DNA of 20,019 nt, taken from NCBI GenBank assembly GCA_964647585.1, contig CAZYGG010000066.1:1-20019 (forward strand), written 5' to 3'. Numbering within the stretch: the stretch's first letter is position 1; every line of letters starts with the position of its first letter. Source of the DNA: CAJINA01 sp964647585. Lineage in GTDB: Bacteria > Desulfobacterota > Desulfobacteria > Desulfobacterales > CAJINA01. Both the position numbers and the translations under genes were made by a program. Positions 1-6,692 of the stretch are shown piece by piece. The notes below the pieces were generated by a model, which was not told where the DNA came from, searched no databases, and saw only the letters and a program-made list of their open reading frames with translations.

Positions 1-48
1 CTAGTGGGCATATCCAATTGAATTTATTTGGTTCTTAACCGGACACTA
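1..48. mobile_element. terminal end of an insertion sequence (probable right end)
   Basis: Bases 34-48 read CTTAACCGGACACTA, the exact reverse complement of TAGTGTCCGGTTAAG at 19789-19803, which starts the IS at the right side of the window. The bases inside the repeat differ from those inside the right-hand repeat, so this is more likely the opposite (right) end of an element of the same kind than an inverted copy of the left end. If so, both elements point the same way. Only the last 48 bp of the element are in view. Confidence 0.75.
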
Positions 49-52
49 CTGA

Positions 53-71
53 TGTGGAATATATTTCCACA
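53..71. repeat. 7-bp palindrome next to the IS end
   Basis: TGTGGAA (53-59), a 5-nt TATAT centre and TTCCACA (65-71) form a perfect inverted repeat about 100 bp upstream of the integrase remnant. It could be an operator or simply part of the old integrase promoter region. I do not recognise it as a known binding site. Confidence 0.3.
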
Positions 72-134
72 TATGGGCATATTTTGTCTTAAGGGTGGAA
101 AAATGGGGATTGAAAATTGACCATTGTAAGGCTG

Positions 135-163
135 TGGTCATATTTTCTGCCTAATCGTATAAT
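135..163 (+). promoter_or_regulatory. possible promoter of the integrase remnant
   Basis: A perfect TATAAT hexamer lies at 158-163, 11 bp before the ATG at 175. The best -35 match at 17-bp spacing is TGGTCA (135-140), which agrees with TTGACA at four of six places. The short leader and lack of a good ribosome binding site make this tentative. Confidence 0.3.
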
Positions 164-174
164 GTGAAGCGCCC

Positions 175-550
175 ATGGAAAGCAAGCCTAAATTCGAACC
201 GAATTCCGATTTTCGTTTAATGGGCCAGGTACGCGAGGTTTTGCGCTATTACCACGATGCTTACAAAACTGAGCAGCCCTATATGTCCTGGATATTGCAG
301 AACATTAAATTTTATGGTGGAAAGACCCATCCGCGCGATATGGGCAAAAAGGATGTTGAACGGTTCAGAGTTACCTGATGAAAATGCGACATGTGGCAGA
401 CGCCACCCGGAAACAGGCCCTGAACGCGCTGGTATTTTTGTACAAGAAAGTTCTCGATATCGATTCCGTAAAAAATCCCTTGGTCCTGTTGAGTTGAACA
501 GGGTACCAGGTTGCCTCCAAAGCTGGACTATTTTTATTAAGCGCCATTAG
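175..550 (+). pseudogene. frameshifted, truncated integron integrase (tyrosine recombinase)
   Basis: The ATG at 175 opens a frame that reads like the N-terminal SAM-like (core-binding) domain of integron integrases: KPKFEP, LMGQVREVLRYYHDAYKTEQ, then FYGGKTHPRDMGKKDVERF. It stops at 376-378. The match resumes one frame over from 363, with SYLMKMRHVADATRKQALN and ALVFLYKKVLDIDSV, and resumes once more from 473 as KSLGPVELNR. Both jumps are explained by single missing bases, one near 366 and one in the A6 tract at 470-475. Nothing after about 548 resembles the catalytic domain, so the Arg-His-Arg-Tyr residues are missing. Family lengths are near 320 residues, against about 120 here. I see no attI or attC site. 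The remnant lies between an IS end and the acyl-CoA synthetase gene. It is almost surely non-functional. Confidence 0.85.
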
Positions 551-554
551 TCGA

Positions 555-582
555 TTGCGTTTTGAACCGGCGTGGTTATACT
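555..582 (+). promoter_or_regulatory. weak candidate promoter for the acyl-CoA synthetase gene
   Basis: TTGCGT (555-560) and TATACT (577-582) are 16 bp apart, in the 140-bp gap between the integrase remnant and the ATG at 690. The -10 is good and the -35 poor. The leader would be about 100 nt. Confidence 0.25.
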
Positions 583-689
583 ATTGAAACTATTGGAGGC
601 CGGCCCGGGACATTATAGGGTGGCCGCATTTTACTCATTGGAAATAGTGGATATCAACCAAAACAGGCAATGAGAGGTTAATCGGGATT

Positions 690-2849
690 ATGGACAGGCT
701 AGACGCGATTTTTGCACCGACATCGCTGGCGGTAGTGGGGGCTTCAACGGCACCCGGCAAGGTGGGGCATGATATTTTTGTGAACATTTTAAAAGGGGGG
801 TACACCGGGACGCTCTATCCGGTGAACCCGAAGGCGCGCTCGGTGGCCAGCGTGCACGCCTACTCCACAATTCTGGACATCCCGGATGAAGTCGACCTGG
901 CCATGATCATCCTGCCGCCCAAACTGGCGGTGAAGGCAGTTGAAGATGCAATCGAAAAAGGCGTCAAGGGAATCGTTATCGTTTCCGCCGGCTTCCGCGA
1001 AGTGGGTGAGGCCGGGCGCCAGATAGAAGACCAGATTGTCGCCATGTGCCGGGAGGCAGGTGTACGGGTGGTTGGCCCCAACTGTCTGGGGGTTATCAAT
1101 CCCGCGAGTGACATCAGATTGAACGCGAGTTTTTCGGCCCGGATGCCTGAGTCGGGCAATGTCTCCTTTATTTCCCAGAGTGGCGCGCTGTGCACGGCGG
1201 TGCTTGACTTTGCCGCGGACCGGGAGTTCGGGTTTTCCAAGTTCATTTCAATCGGGAACAAGGCGGATGTGGATGAGCTTGACCTGCTGCGCTATCTGCA
1301 TGCTGATCCGAATACCGAAGTGATCATGATTTACGTTGAAGAACTCCGCCGGGGCCCGGAATTCATCGAAGAGGTCAAGGAGATCACTTCGGGCGACAAT
1401 CCCAAGCCGGTCCTCGTGATCAAATCGGGCCGGACCGGCGCGGGAGCCCAGGCGGCCGCATCCCATACCGGCGCCCTGGCCGGGACGGAGGCGGTGTACG
1501 ATGCCATTTTCCAGCAGTCCGGGATTATTCGGGTGGACTCCATTGACGAGCTCTTTGATTTTGCTACCGCCTTTGCCTATAAGAACGAAAGCGCCCTGGG
1601 CAAACTGCGGCGCAAGGTCCCCAACGGCAACCGGGTGGCCATTGTCACCAACGCCGGCGGGCCCGGAATCGTCGCCACGGATATGACCGTTTCCTCCGGT
1701 TTGCAGTTGGCGGATTTTCACGAAGACACCATTGAAGTTTTGGCCAGCCACCTGCCGTCGGCGGCTAATTTGCACAACCCCGTGGACGTCATCGGGGATG
1801 CCGCCCAGGACCGCTACGAAAATGCCCTGGCCACGGTTATCCGGGACCAGGGGGTTGACGGCGCGTTGGTTATTTTAACGCCCCAATCCATGACCAATGC
1901 CCTGGAAACCGCCAAGGCCATTGCCCGGATTGCGCGGCGATCCAGCAAGCCCATTCTCTGCTGCTTCATGGGAATCGTGGATGTCTCCGCCGGGGTAAAA
2001 TATCTCCAGGCCAACGGCATCCCGGTATTCAAGTTCCCTGAAAATGCAGCCAAGGCGTTCGGGGCCCTTTACCGCTATTCCCAGTGGCTCAACCGCCAGT
2101 TCTTGGCAGAATTCGATTCCCGGCACGACGTGGACCGGGCCCGGGAGATAATCGACATGTGTCTTGCCCGGGGCCAGACTTATCTGGGGGAACTGGACGG
2201 GCTCGAATTGTTGCAGGCTTACGGGTTCAGCACCCTGCCCACCCGGCTGGCCGAAACGGCTGATGCGGCGGTAGGTATCGCTGGAGAGATTGGGTATCCG
2301 GTGGTCATGAAGATCGTTTCGCCCCAGATCGTACACAAATCCGATGCCGGTGGGGTGAAGGTGGGGCTGGCAACCGACCGGGAGGCCAAAGAGGCGTTTG
2401 AGGCTATTGTGGCCAACGCCCGGGTGTATGATCCGAACGCGGAGATTGCCGGGGTGCTGGTCCAGAAGATGGCGTCAAAAGGCGTCGAGACGATCCTGGG
2501 TGCCAACCGCTATCCGGTTTTCGGTCCTTTGCTCATGTTCGGCCTGGGCGGTGTTTTTGTCGAGATCTTCAAGGATGTGGTTTTCCGGCTGGCCCCGATC
2601 AAAAGAAATTCCGCCCGCCGGATGATAAGGAGCATCCTGGGATATCAGTTGCTGAAAGGCTTTCGCGGCAGTGCGCCGGCCGATGTCCGGTCCCTGGAAG
2701 GGGCCCTGGTCAGTCTTTCCGATATGGTCACTGACCACCCGGAGATCATGGAACTGGATATCAATCCGCTGCTGGTGCATGACGCCGGGGAGGGTTACAC
2801 GGTGGCGGACTGCCGGATAATGCTGGAACCGGTGGATAAGGAAAGATAA
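690..2849 (+). CDS. acyl/acetate-CoA ligase (ADP-forming), fused alpha-beta form
   Basis: This 719-residue protein converts acyl-CoA, ADP and phosphate to the free acid, CoA and ATP, or runs the reverse. It belongs to the NDP-forming acyl-CoA synthetase superfamily. Domains in order are a Rossmann CoA-binding domain (residues 5-130, VVGAS near 15), a succinyl-CoA-ligase-like flavodoxin domain (155-290, SQSGAL at 162), a second ligase-type domain (about 310-465) and a C-terminal ATP-grasp domain (about 496-719, with VMKIVSPQIVHKSDAGGVKV at 539-558). His259 in SHTGALAG fits the phosphohistidine of the family. There is no C-terminal GNAT domain, so it is not the Pat acetyltransferase fusion. A GAGAGG sequence (672-677) lies 12 bp before the ATG. 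The acyl substrate cannot be read from sequence. In anaerobes such enzymes usually conserve energy from acetyl-, aryl- or branched-chain acyl-CoA. The phosphopantetheinyl transferase gene follows after 88 bp. Confidence 0.93.
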   Translation: MDRLDAIFAPTSLAVVGASTAPGKVGHDIFVNILKGGYTGTLYPVNPKARSVASVHAYSTILDIPDEVDLAMIILPPKLAVKAVEDAIEKGVKGIVIVSAGFREVGEAGRQIEDQIVAMCREAGVRVVGPNCLGVINPASDIRLNASFSARMPESGNVSFISQSGALCTAVLDFAADREFGFSKFISIGNKADVDELDLLRYLHADPNTEVIMIYVEELRRGPEFIEEVKEITSGDNPKPVLVIKSGRTGAGAQAAASHTGALAGTEAVYDAIFQQSGIIRVDSIDELFDFATAFAYKNESALGKLRRKVPNGNRVAIVTNAGGPGIVATDMTVSSGLQLADFHEDTIEVLASHLPSAANLHNPVDVIGDAAQDRYENALATVIRDQGVDGALVILTPQSMTNALETAKAIARIARRSSKPILCCFMGIVDVSAGVKYLQANGIPVFKFPENAAKAFGALYRYSQWLNRQFLAEFDSRHDVDRAREIIDMCLARGQTYLGELDGLELLQAYGFSTLPTRLAETADAAVGIAGEIGYPVVMKIVSPQIVHKSDAGGVKVGLATDREAKEAFEAIVANARVYDPNAEIAGVLVQKMASKGVETILGANRYPVFGPLLMFGLGGVFVEIFKDVVFRLAPIKRNSARRMIRSILGYQLLKGFRGSAPADVRSLEGALVSLSDMVTDHPEIMELDINPLLVHDAGEGYTVADCRIMLEPVDKER

Positions 2850-2852
2850 ATA

Positions 2853-2883
2853 ATCGGAATGTTCTCAAGGCGAACGCCGCAAA
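2853..2883 (+). repeat. left copy of a 31-bp inverted repeat flanking the PPTase gene
   Basis: These 31 bases are the perfect reverse complement of 3741-3771. The core is TCTCAAGGCGAACGCCGC, which itself contains the palindrome GGCGAACGCC. An ATTCGAAATTCG tract follows at once. The repeat starts 3 bp after the stop of the synthetase gene. Confidence 0.85.
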
Positions 2884-2937
2884 TTCGAAATTCGCATTTC
2901 GGGTTTGGTTATCACATAAAACACCGGACCTTGAAAC

Positions 2938-3537
2938 ATGATGACCGAGGGGAAAAGTATCCTGCAATCCATTTACCCGACTTTACTTCCCGTTGCACCT
3001 GAAAAACGGGATCTGGCCGGGCGCGAAAAGGTGGCGTATTTAAGTGCCCATGCCCGCAAGGCCCTGGCCCTGTCAGTGCAGGAAACCGGCATTGTTCTGG
3101 GGACGCTGGAGAAAAATGATGCGGGGGCGCCATTGCCCAGCAACGGGTATTACTGGTCCCTGGCGCACAAGTCCGATTATGTGACGGCGGTTGTCGCCGA
3201 TGTACCCATAGGGATCGACATCGAAAAGGCCCGAGAGGTGACCCCGGGCCTGTATCAGAAAATCGCTTCCGAAGAAGAGTGGCGCCTGGGAAGTGAAAAC
3301 CGGGAGCACCTGTTTTTCAGGTACTGGACGGCCAAGGAGGCGGTCTTGAAAGTTGCCGGTACCGGTATCCGCGAACTGGCCTTTTGCCGGATTGCCCGCG
3401 TGGTGGATGAACAGCTTATCCAACTGGATTTTAAAGGTGCGCCCTTTCAGGTCCGCCACTTCTTTCACGATCGGCACGTCATTGGTGTTGTGGATGTGGG
3501 CTGTCCGGTTAAGCTCATAATAAAAACGACCAGATAG
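2938..3537 (+). CDS. 4'-phosphopantetheinyl transferase (Sfp type)
   Basis: This 199-residue enzyme moves the phosphopantetheine arm of CoA onto a serine of acyl or peptidyl carrier proteins. The family signature is present: GIDIE at 92-96 (Mg-binding Asp94 and Glu96) and W130-x-x-K133-E134-A, within WTAKEAVLK. SLAHK (74-78) corresponds to the usual serine-histidine substrate motif. The protein is slightly shorter than Sfp (about 224) but covers the double fold. No polyketide or peptide synthetase lies in the window, so the partner is unknown. It could be a fatty-acid ACP or a distant cluster. The start at 2938 is followed at once by a second ATG at 2941, and neither has a clear ribosome binding site. 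The gene lies between two inverted copies of a 31-bp repeat. Confidence 0.9.
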   Translation: MMTEGKSILQSIYPTLLPVAPEKRDLAGREKVAYLSAHARKALALSVQETGIVLGTLEKNDAGAPLPSNGYYWSLAHKSDYVTAVVADVPIGIDIEKAREVTPGLYQKIASEEEWRLGSENREHLFFRYWTAKEAVLKVAGTGIRELAFCRIARVVDEQLIQLDFKGAPFQVRHFFHDRHVIGVVDVGCPVKLIIKTTR

Positions 3538-3654
3538 TCTAATGTTGCGTACTACAGATAAAGCGAAAGAGTAATAGTAACTCTATCATTGATTCATAAC
3601 TAAATCCGAAATACGAAGCCAGAAATACGAAACAAACTCAAAATTCAAATGGTT

Positions 3655-3718
3655 CAATGACCAAAACAGGTCTAACCTTGTTGTAATGACGGGTTCTGTT
3701 TGTTTCTTTTGGTCATTG
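3655..3718. repeat. 12-bp inverted repeat in the gap after the PPTase gene
   Basis: CAATGACCAAAA (3655-3666) pairs perfectly with TTTTGGTCATTG (3707-3718) around a 40-nt loop. Flanking AAACAAACTC (3630-3639) and the TTGTTTCGAGTTTG segment near 3731 could lengthen the pairing. It is a plausible 3' end structure for the upstream gene but has no typical T tract. The rest of the 3538-3860 gap is made of AAATACGAA/ATTCGAA tracts, with no gene I can support. Confidence 0.5.
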
Positions 3719-3740
3719 TGGTTTGCTTTTTTGTTTCGAG

Positions 3741-3771
3741 TTTGCGGCGTTCGCCTTGAGAACATTCCGAT
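3741..3771 (-). repeat. right copy of the 31-bp inverted repeat flanking the PPTase gene
   Basis: Perfect reverse complement of 2853-2883, again bordered by ATTCGAATTTCGAAATT (3772-3788). The two copies are about 860 bp apart and enclose only the phosphopantetheinyl transferase gene and its 3' space. Confidence 0.85.
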
Positions 3772-3860
3772 ATTCGAATTTCGAAATTGTTTTATATTTA
3801 AGTAAGCGATAGAAGCAATTTCAAATCCTCTTGGCACCAATGAGTGGGAAGGAGAAAAAG

Positions 3861-4844
3861 ATGACGAACGCTGTAAAAATATACGAAACCGGCGGGCCGG
3901 AAGTGCTGCGCTGGGAACCCTTTGATCCGGGAACGCCCGGGCCGGGTGAAGCCCGTGTGCGGCACGAGGCGGTCGGGTTGAATTTTATTGATGTTTACCA
4001 CCGCACCGGACTTTACCCGCTGCCCGCGTTGCCGGCCATACCCGGCCTGGAAGGCGCCGGCACGGTTGAAGCCGTCGGTGAAGGCGTTACGGAAGTTTCG
4101 GTCGGTCAGCGCGTGGCTTATGCCGGGGTGCCGCCGGGGGCTTACGCCCAGGAGCGCAATATCCCGGCCCATCGCCTGGTGGTCCTGCCGGATGCCATTG
4201 CTTTTGAGCAGGCCGCCGCCATGATGCTCCAGGGCATGACCGCGCGTTACCTGATCCGGGGCTGCTACCCGGTTTCCGCCGGCAATACCCTATTGATCCA
4301 CGCGGCCGCGGGCGGTGTCGGGACCCTCGTGTGCCAGTGGGCCCGACATATCGGCGCCACGGTGATCGGTACGGTGGGCTCACCCGAAAAAGCCGAATTA
4401 GCCCAAGCCAACGGCTGTGACCATCCCATTTTATACAACAGTGAAGACTGGGTCGCCCGCACGCGCGAACTGACCGATGGCAAAGGGGTCGATGTGGTTT
4501 ACGATTCAGTTGGCCAGGCGACCTTTACCCAGTCACTGGACTGCCTCAAACCCATGGGCATGCTGGTGACCTTCGGCCAGTCTTCCGGGGCCATCGCGGC
4601 GCTGGACCTGGGCCTGCTGGCGGCTAAGGGCTCGCTGTTTGTCACCCGCCCCAGCCTGATGACCTACACGGCTGAAAGGGCGGATCTGCTGGAACATGCC
4701 CGGGATCTTTTTGAAGTCGTTCAATCCGGCGCGGTGAAAATCGCTGTCCGGCAGACCTATCCCCTGGCCGACGTTGCCAGGGCGCATACCGAACTGGAAG
4801 GGCGCAAAACCAGCGGATCTTCGGTCCTGCTGCCGTGGGGGTAG
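3861..4844 (+). CDS. NADPH:quinone oxidoreductase, zeta-crystallin-like
   Basis: This 327-residue member of the zinc-free medium-chain dehydrogenase/reductase family probably reduces quinones or similar electrophilic carbonyls with NAD(P)H. The N-terminal GroES-like domain holds NFIDVYHRTGLY (41-52) and GLEGAGTVEAVGEGV (62-76). The Rossmann domain has AAAGGVG at 148-154, and VYDSVG near 213-218 is usual for the family. No structural or catalytic zinc ligands are evident. The ATG at 3861 is chosen because AAGGAG (3849-3854) stands 6 bp before it. An in-frame ATG 30 bp upstream has no such site and would add ten untypical residues. The gene stands alone, 323 bp after the PPTase gene, and ends facing the minus-strand cell-wall genes. 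Confidence 0.92.
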   Translation: MTNAVKIYETGGPEVLRWEPFDPGTPGPGEARVRHEAVGLNFIDVYHRTGLYPLPALPAIPGLEGAGTVEAVGEGVTEVSVGQRVAYAGVPPGAYAQERNIPAHRLVVLPDAIAFEQAAAMMLQGMTARYLIRGCYPVSAGNTLLIHAAAGGVGTLVCQWARHIGATVIGTVGSPEKAELAQANGCDHPILYNSEDWVARTRELTDGKGVDVVYDSVGQATFTQSLDCLKPMGMLVTFGQSSGAIAALDLGLLAAKGSLFVTRPSLMTYTAERADLLEHARDLFEVVQSGAVKIAVRQTYPLADVARAHTELEGRKTSGSSVLLPWG

Positions 4845-4849
4845 AAAAG

Positions 4850-5232
4850 CGAGGATTCAAGGATTCGAGGGTTCAAGGGGTCAAGTGAAAACCCTTTTGA
4901 ACTTCGAACATTGAACATCGAACATCCAACGTTGAATAAGGTGCTGGCGCACCTATTGATTTTTAAACCATAGATGGACCGCCGCAGGCGACTGCAGTTC
5001 GAAGTTCGGTGTTGAACGTTCGATGTTGATGAAGCCGTAAAAAGTACCAAAGCCCGTCACTCCGGCGAAGGCCGGAGTCCAGAAGTACCTGAAATCACTG
5101 GATCCCGGCTTTCGCCGGGATGACAAAATAGGGAAAGATTTGACTTTTTACGAGTTCATCAATGTTCCGTGTTCAAGGGTTTTTTGTTCTTCACTTGATC
5201 CCTTGACCCCTCGGACCCTGGAACACTCTGTT
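4850..5232. repeat. nested repeat mosaic between convergent genes
   Basis: The whole gap between the convergent oxidoreductase and SPOR-protein genes is repeat material. Outermost, CAAGGGGTCAAGTGA (4874-4888) faces TCACTTGATCCCTTG (5191-5205), with 14 of 15 matches. Inside are GAACATTGAACATCGAACATC-like tracts (near 4904-5030) and then the hairpin element at 5028-5160. No open reading frame is convincing. The structure could end transcription from both sides. Confidence 0.6.
5028..5160. repeat. paired REP-like hairpins within outer 18-bp arms
   Basis: Outer arms 5028-5045 (ending CGTAAAAAGT) and 5143-5160 pair at 16 of 18 positions. Inside are two hairpins: ACTCCGGC-GAAG-GCCGGAGT (5059-5078) and ATCCCGGC-TTTC-GCCGGGAT (5102-5121), which are themselves inverted copies of each other with CCAG/CTGG edges. 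This is the head-to-head REP arrangement I know from proteobacterial genomes. A third single unit lies at 16457-16476. Confidence 0.8.
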
Positions 5233-5234
5233 CA

Positions 5235-6689
5235 TTAGCCTGGCTCATAATTAGCGACGTAGAAATCGTCGATGAGCCCTTTCTTCTTCAAAGACAATCC
5301 ATAAGCCCGGGCGGCGGCTTTATCGGGGAAGTGGGCAACCCGGACCTGGTACCAGCGCTTGTTGCGCCGGGTTGTTTCGACCCAGTAGGCTGTAATGCCG
5401 CGCGTCTTGAGCTCGGCTATATATTTTTCGGCATGTTTCTTTTTCAGGTAGGCGGCCACCTGGAGGGTAAACTTGCCGGGCACGATTTTTTCAACCGGGG
5501 TTGCTGCCGATTTTTCAGTCGGACGGGTCTGGGCCAGGTAGCGGACCGTGTTGATGATCAACACGATGACCATCACCGAGAGCAGGGTGACGGCGGTCCA
5601 GTTCAAAACCGGGCGGACCAGGGCCGAGCGGCCCATGCGGCGGAAAACCTCTCTGAACAGGGCCAGTCCGGAATACAATCCCCGTATGAACAGATCACCC
5701 AGGCCCACCAGGCCGGACTGGACGAACCTGCCTGCCGTGGCCAGCCGGGTCATAACCCCGGCCCGCTCGATCGGCGGCTCGGGCGGTTTTGGCGGCGTGA
5801 ATCCCACGCGCATCATGTCCAGCTGTTCCGGTTCAATGCCGGCCAGGCGCTGACGGCCGATCTCAATCAGGCGTCGGTTCCGTGACGTTTCCGGAATCCA
5901 GTGGATACAGGCCGCGACGCCATTGAGCAGTTCCTGACCGGGCTGGTCGTCCCCCCCGGCCTGCAGGTACAACTGCAGGGCCCACTCATCTGCCCGGCCA
6001 TCTTTCAGAAACAGTCGGGCAACCGCGTTGGCAATGGACCGGCCTGTCCGCCCACGACCGCCGGTTGCCCGGCGATAGGTCTGCAGGGCCGGGAAATCCG
6101 TCCGCTTTTCAGAAAGATAGAGCCTGGCGAGCAACTGCTGGATGGTGCGGTTTTGCACCAGCGCTTCGCCGATGCGGGCGGCGGTATCTTGATAACGGGT
6201 TTCCAGTCCACCGGTGGCGCGAGCCTGTCGGAGCCAGCTCTCGGCCACCTCATGATCACCCGGATGTGAGTTCAGATAAAATGCGATAAACGCTTCCGAA
6301 CTGGGTTGCTTTTCGGTTCTGGCCAGATAAAAGCGGGTCAGCCGGGATGTCAGGCGGCCGGCTTCCAGCCGTTTCACCCTTGGTGAAATCAGGAAACTGT
6401 CAAAAACCGCCAGGGCTTTCTCATAGGCTTTTCCGGCCTCGTCATTGCTGCCAACTCTTTCCCAGGTGGCCGCTTCCTCCACGTGGCGATCTACCAGGAT
6501 AAGCGCCAGGCGATTGAACACCCCGCCCAGCAGCAGGAACACGACCACGGTCAGCACGGCTGCCGGCAGGGGCACCCAGGCCGGCCCCAGGCCAAAATCA
6601 ATTGCCGCCAGGACCCACAGGACAACAATCCCGCCGAGCAGTACGGTGCCCCAGATGCGAAAAGCAAAATGTTTCAGGGTATGCGTCAA
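5235..6689 (-). CDS. membrane protein with C-terminal SPOR domain
   Basis: This 484-residue protein has two N-terminal membrane helices (about 13-31 and 40-62), a long helical, TPR-like soluble region (about 70-285), a proline-rich patch (PPKPPEPP, 299-306), a third membrane helix (about 363-384) and a SPOR domain (about 406-480, from KFTLQVAAYLKKK). SPOR domains bind denuded glycan strands of peptidoglycan at division sites. With three helices the SPOR domain would lie outside the inner membrane if the N-terminus is cytoplasmic, leaving the helical region in the cytoplasm. The gene starts 3 bp after the stop of the penicillin-binding protein gene, so the two are almost surely co-transcribed and translationally linked. 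I know of no named family with this exact layout. A role in placing the synthase or in envelope growth is inference. Confidence 0.8.
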   Translation of the reverse strand: MTHTLKHFAFRIWGTVLLGGIVVLWVLAAIDFGLGPAWVPLPAAVLTVVVFLLLGGVFNRLALILVDRHVEEAATWERVGSNDEAGKAYEKALAVFDSFLISPRVKRLEAGRLTSRLTRFYLARTEKQPSSEAFIAFYLNSHPGDHEVAESWLRQARATGGLETRYQDTAARIGEALVQNRTIQQLLARLYLSEKRTDFPALQTYRRATGGRGRTGRSIANAVARLFLKDGRADEWALQLYLQAGGDDQPGQELLNGVAACIHWIPETSRNRRLIEIGRQRLAGIEPEQLDMMRVGFTPPKPPEPPIERAGVMTRLATAGRFVQSGLVGLGDLFIRGLYSGLALFREVFRRMGRSALVRPVLNWTAVTLLSVMVIVLIINTVRYLAQTRPTEKSAATPVEKIVPGKFTLQVAAYLKKKHAEKYIAELKTRGITAYWVETTRRNKRWYQVRVAHFPDKAAARAYGLSLKKKGLIDDFYVANYEPG

Positions 6690-6692
6690 GAC

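Noticed and set aside
48..690. Integron attI/attC sites near the integrase remnant
   Set aside because: I looked for paired core sites with palindromic arms and saw none that I could support.
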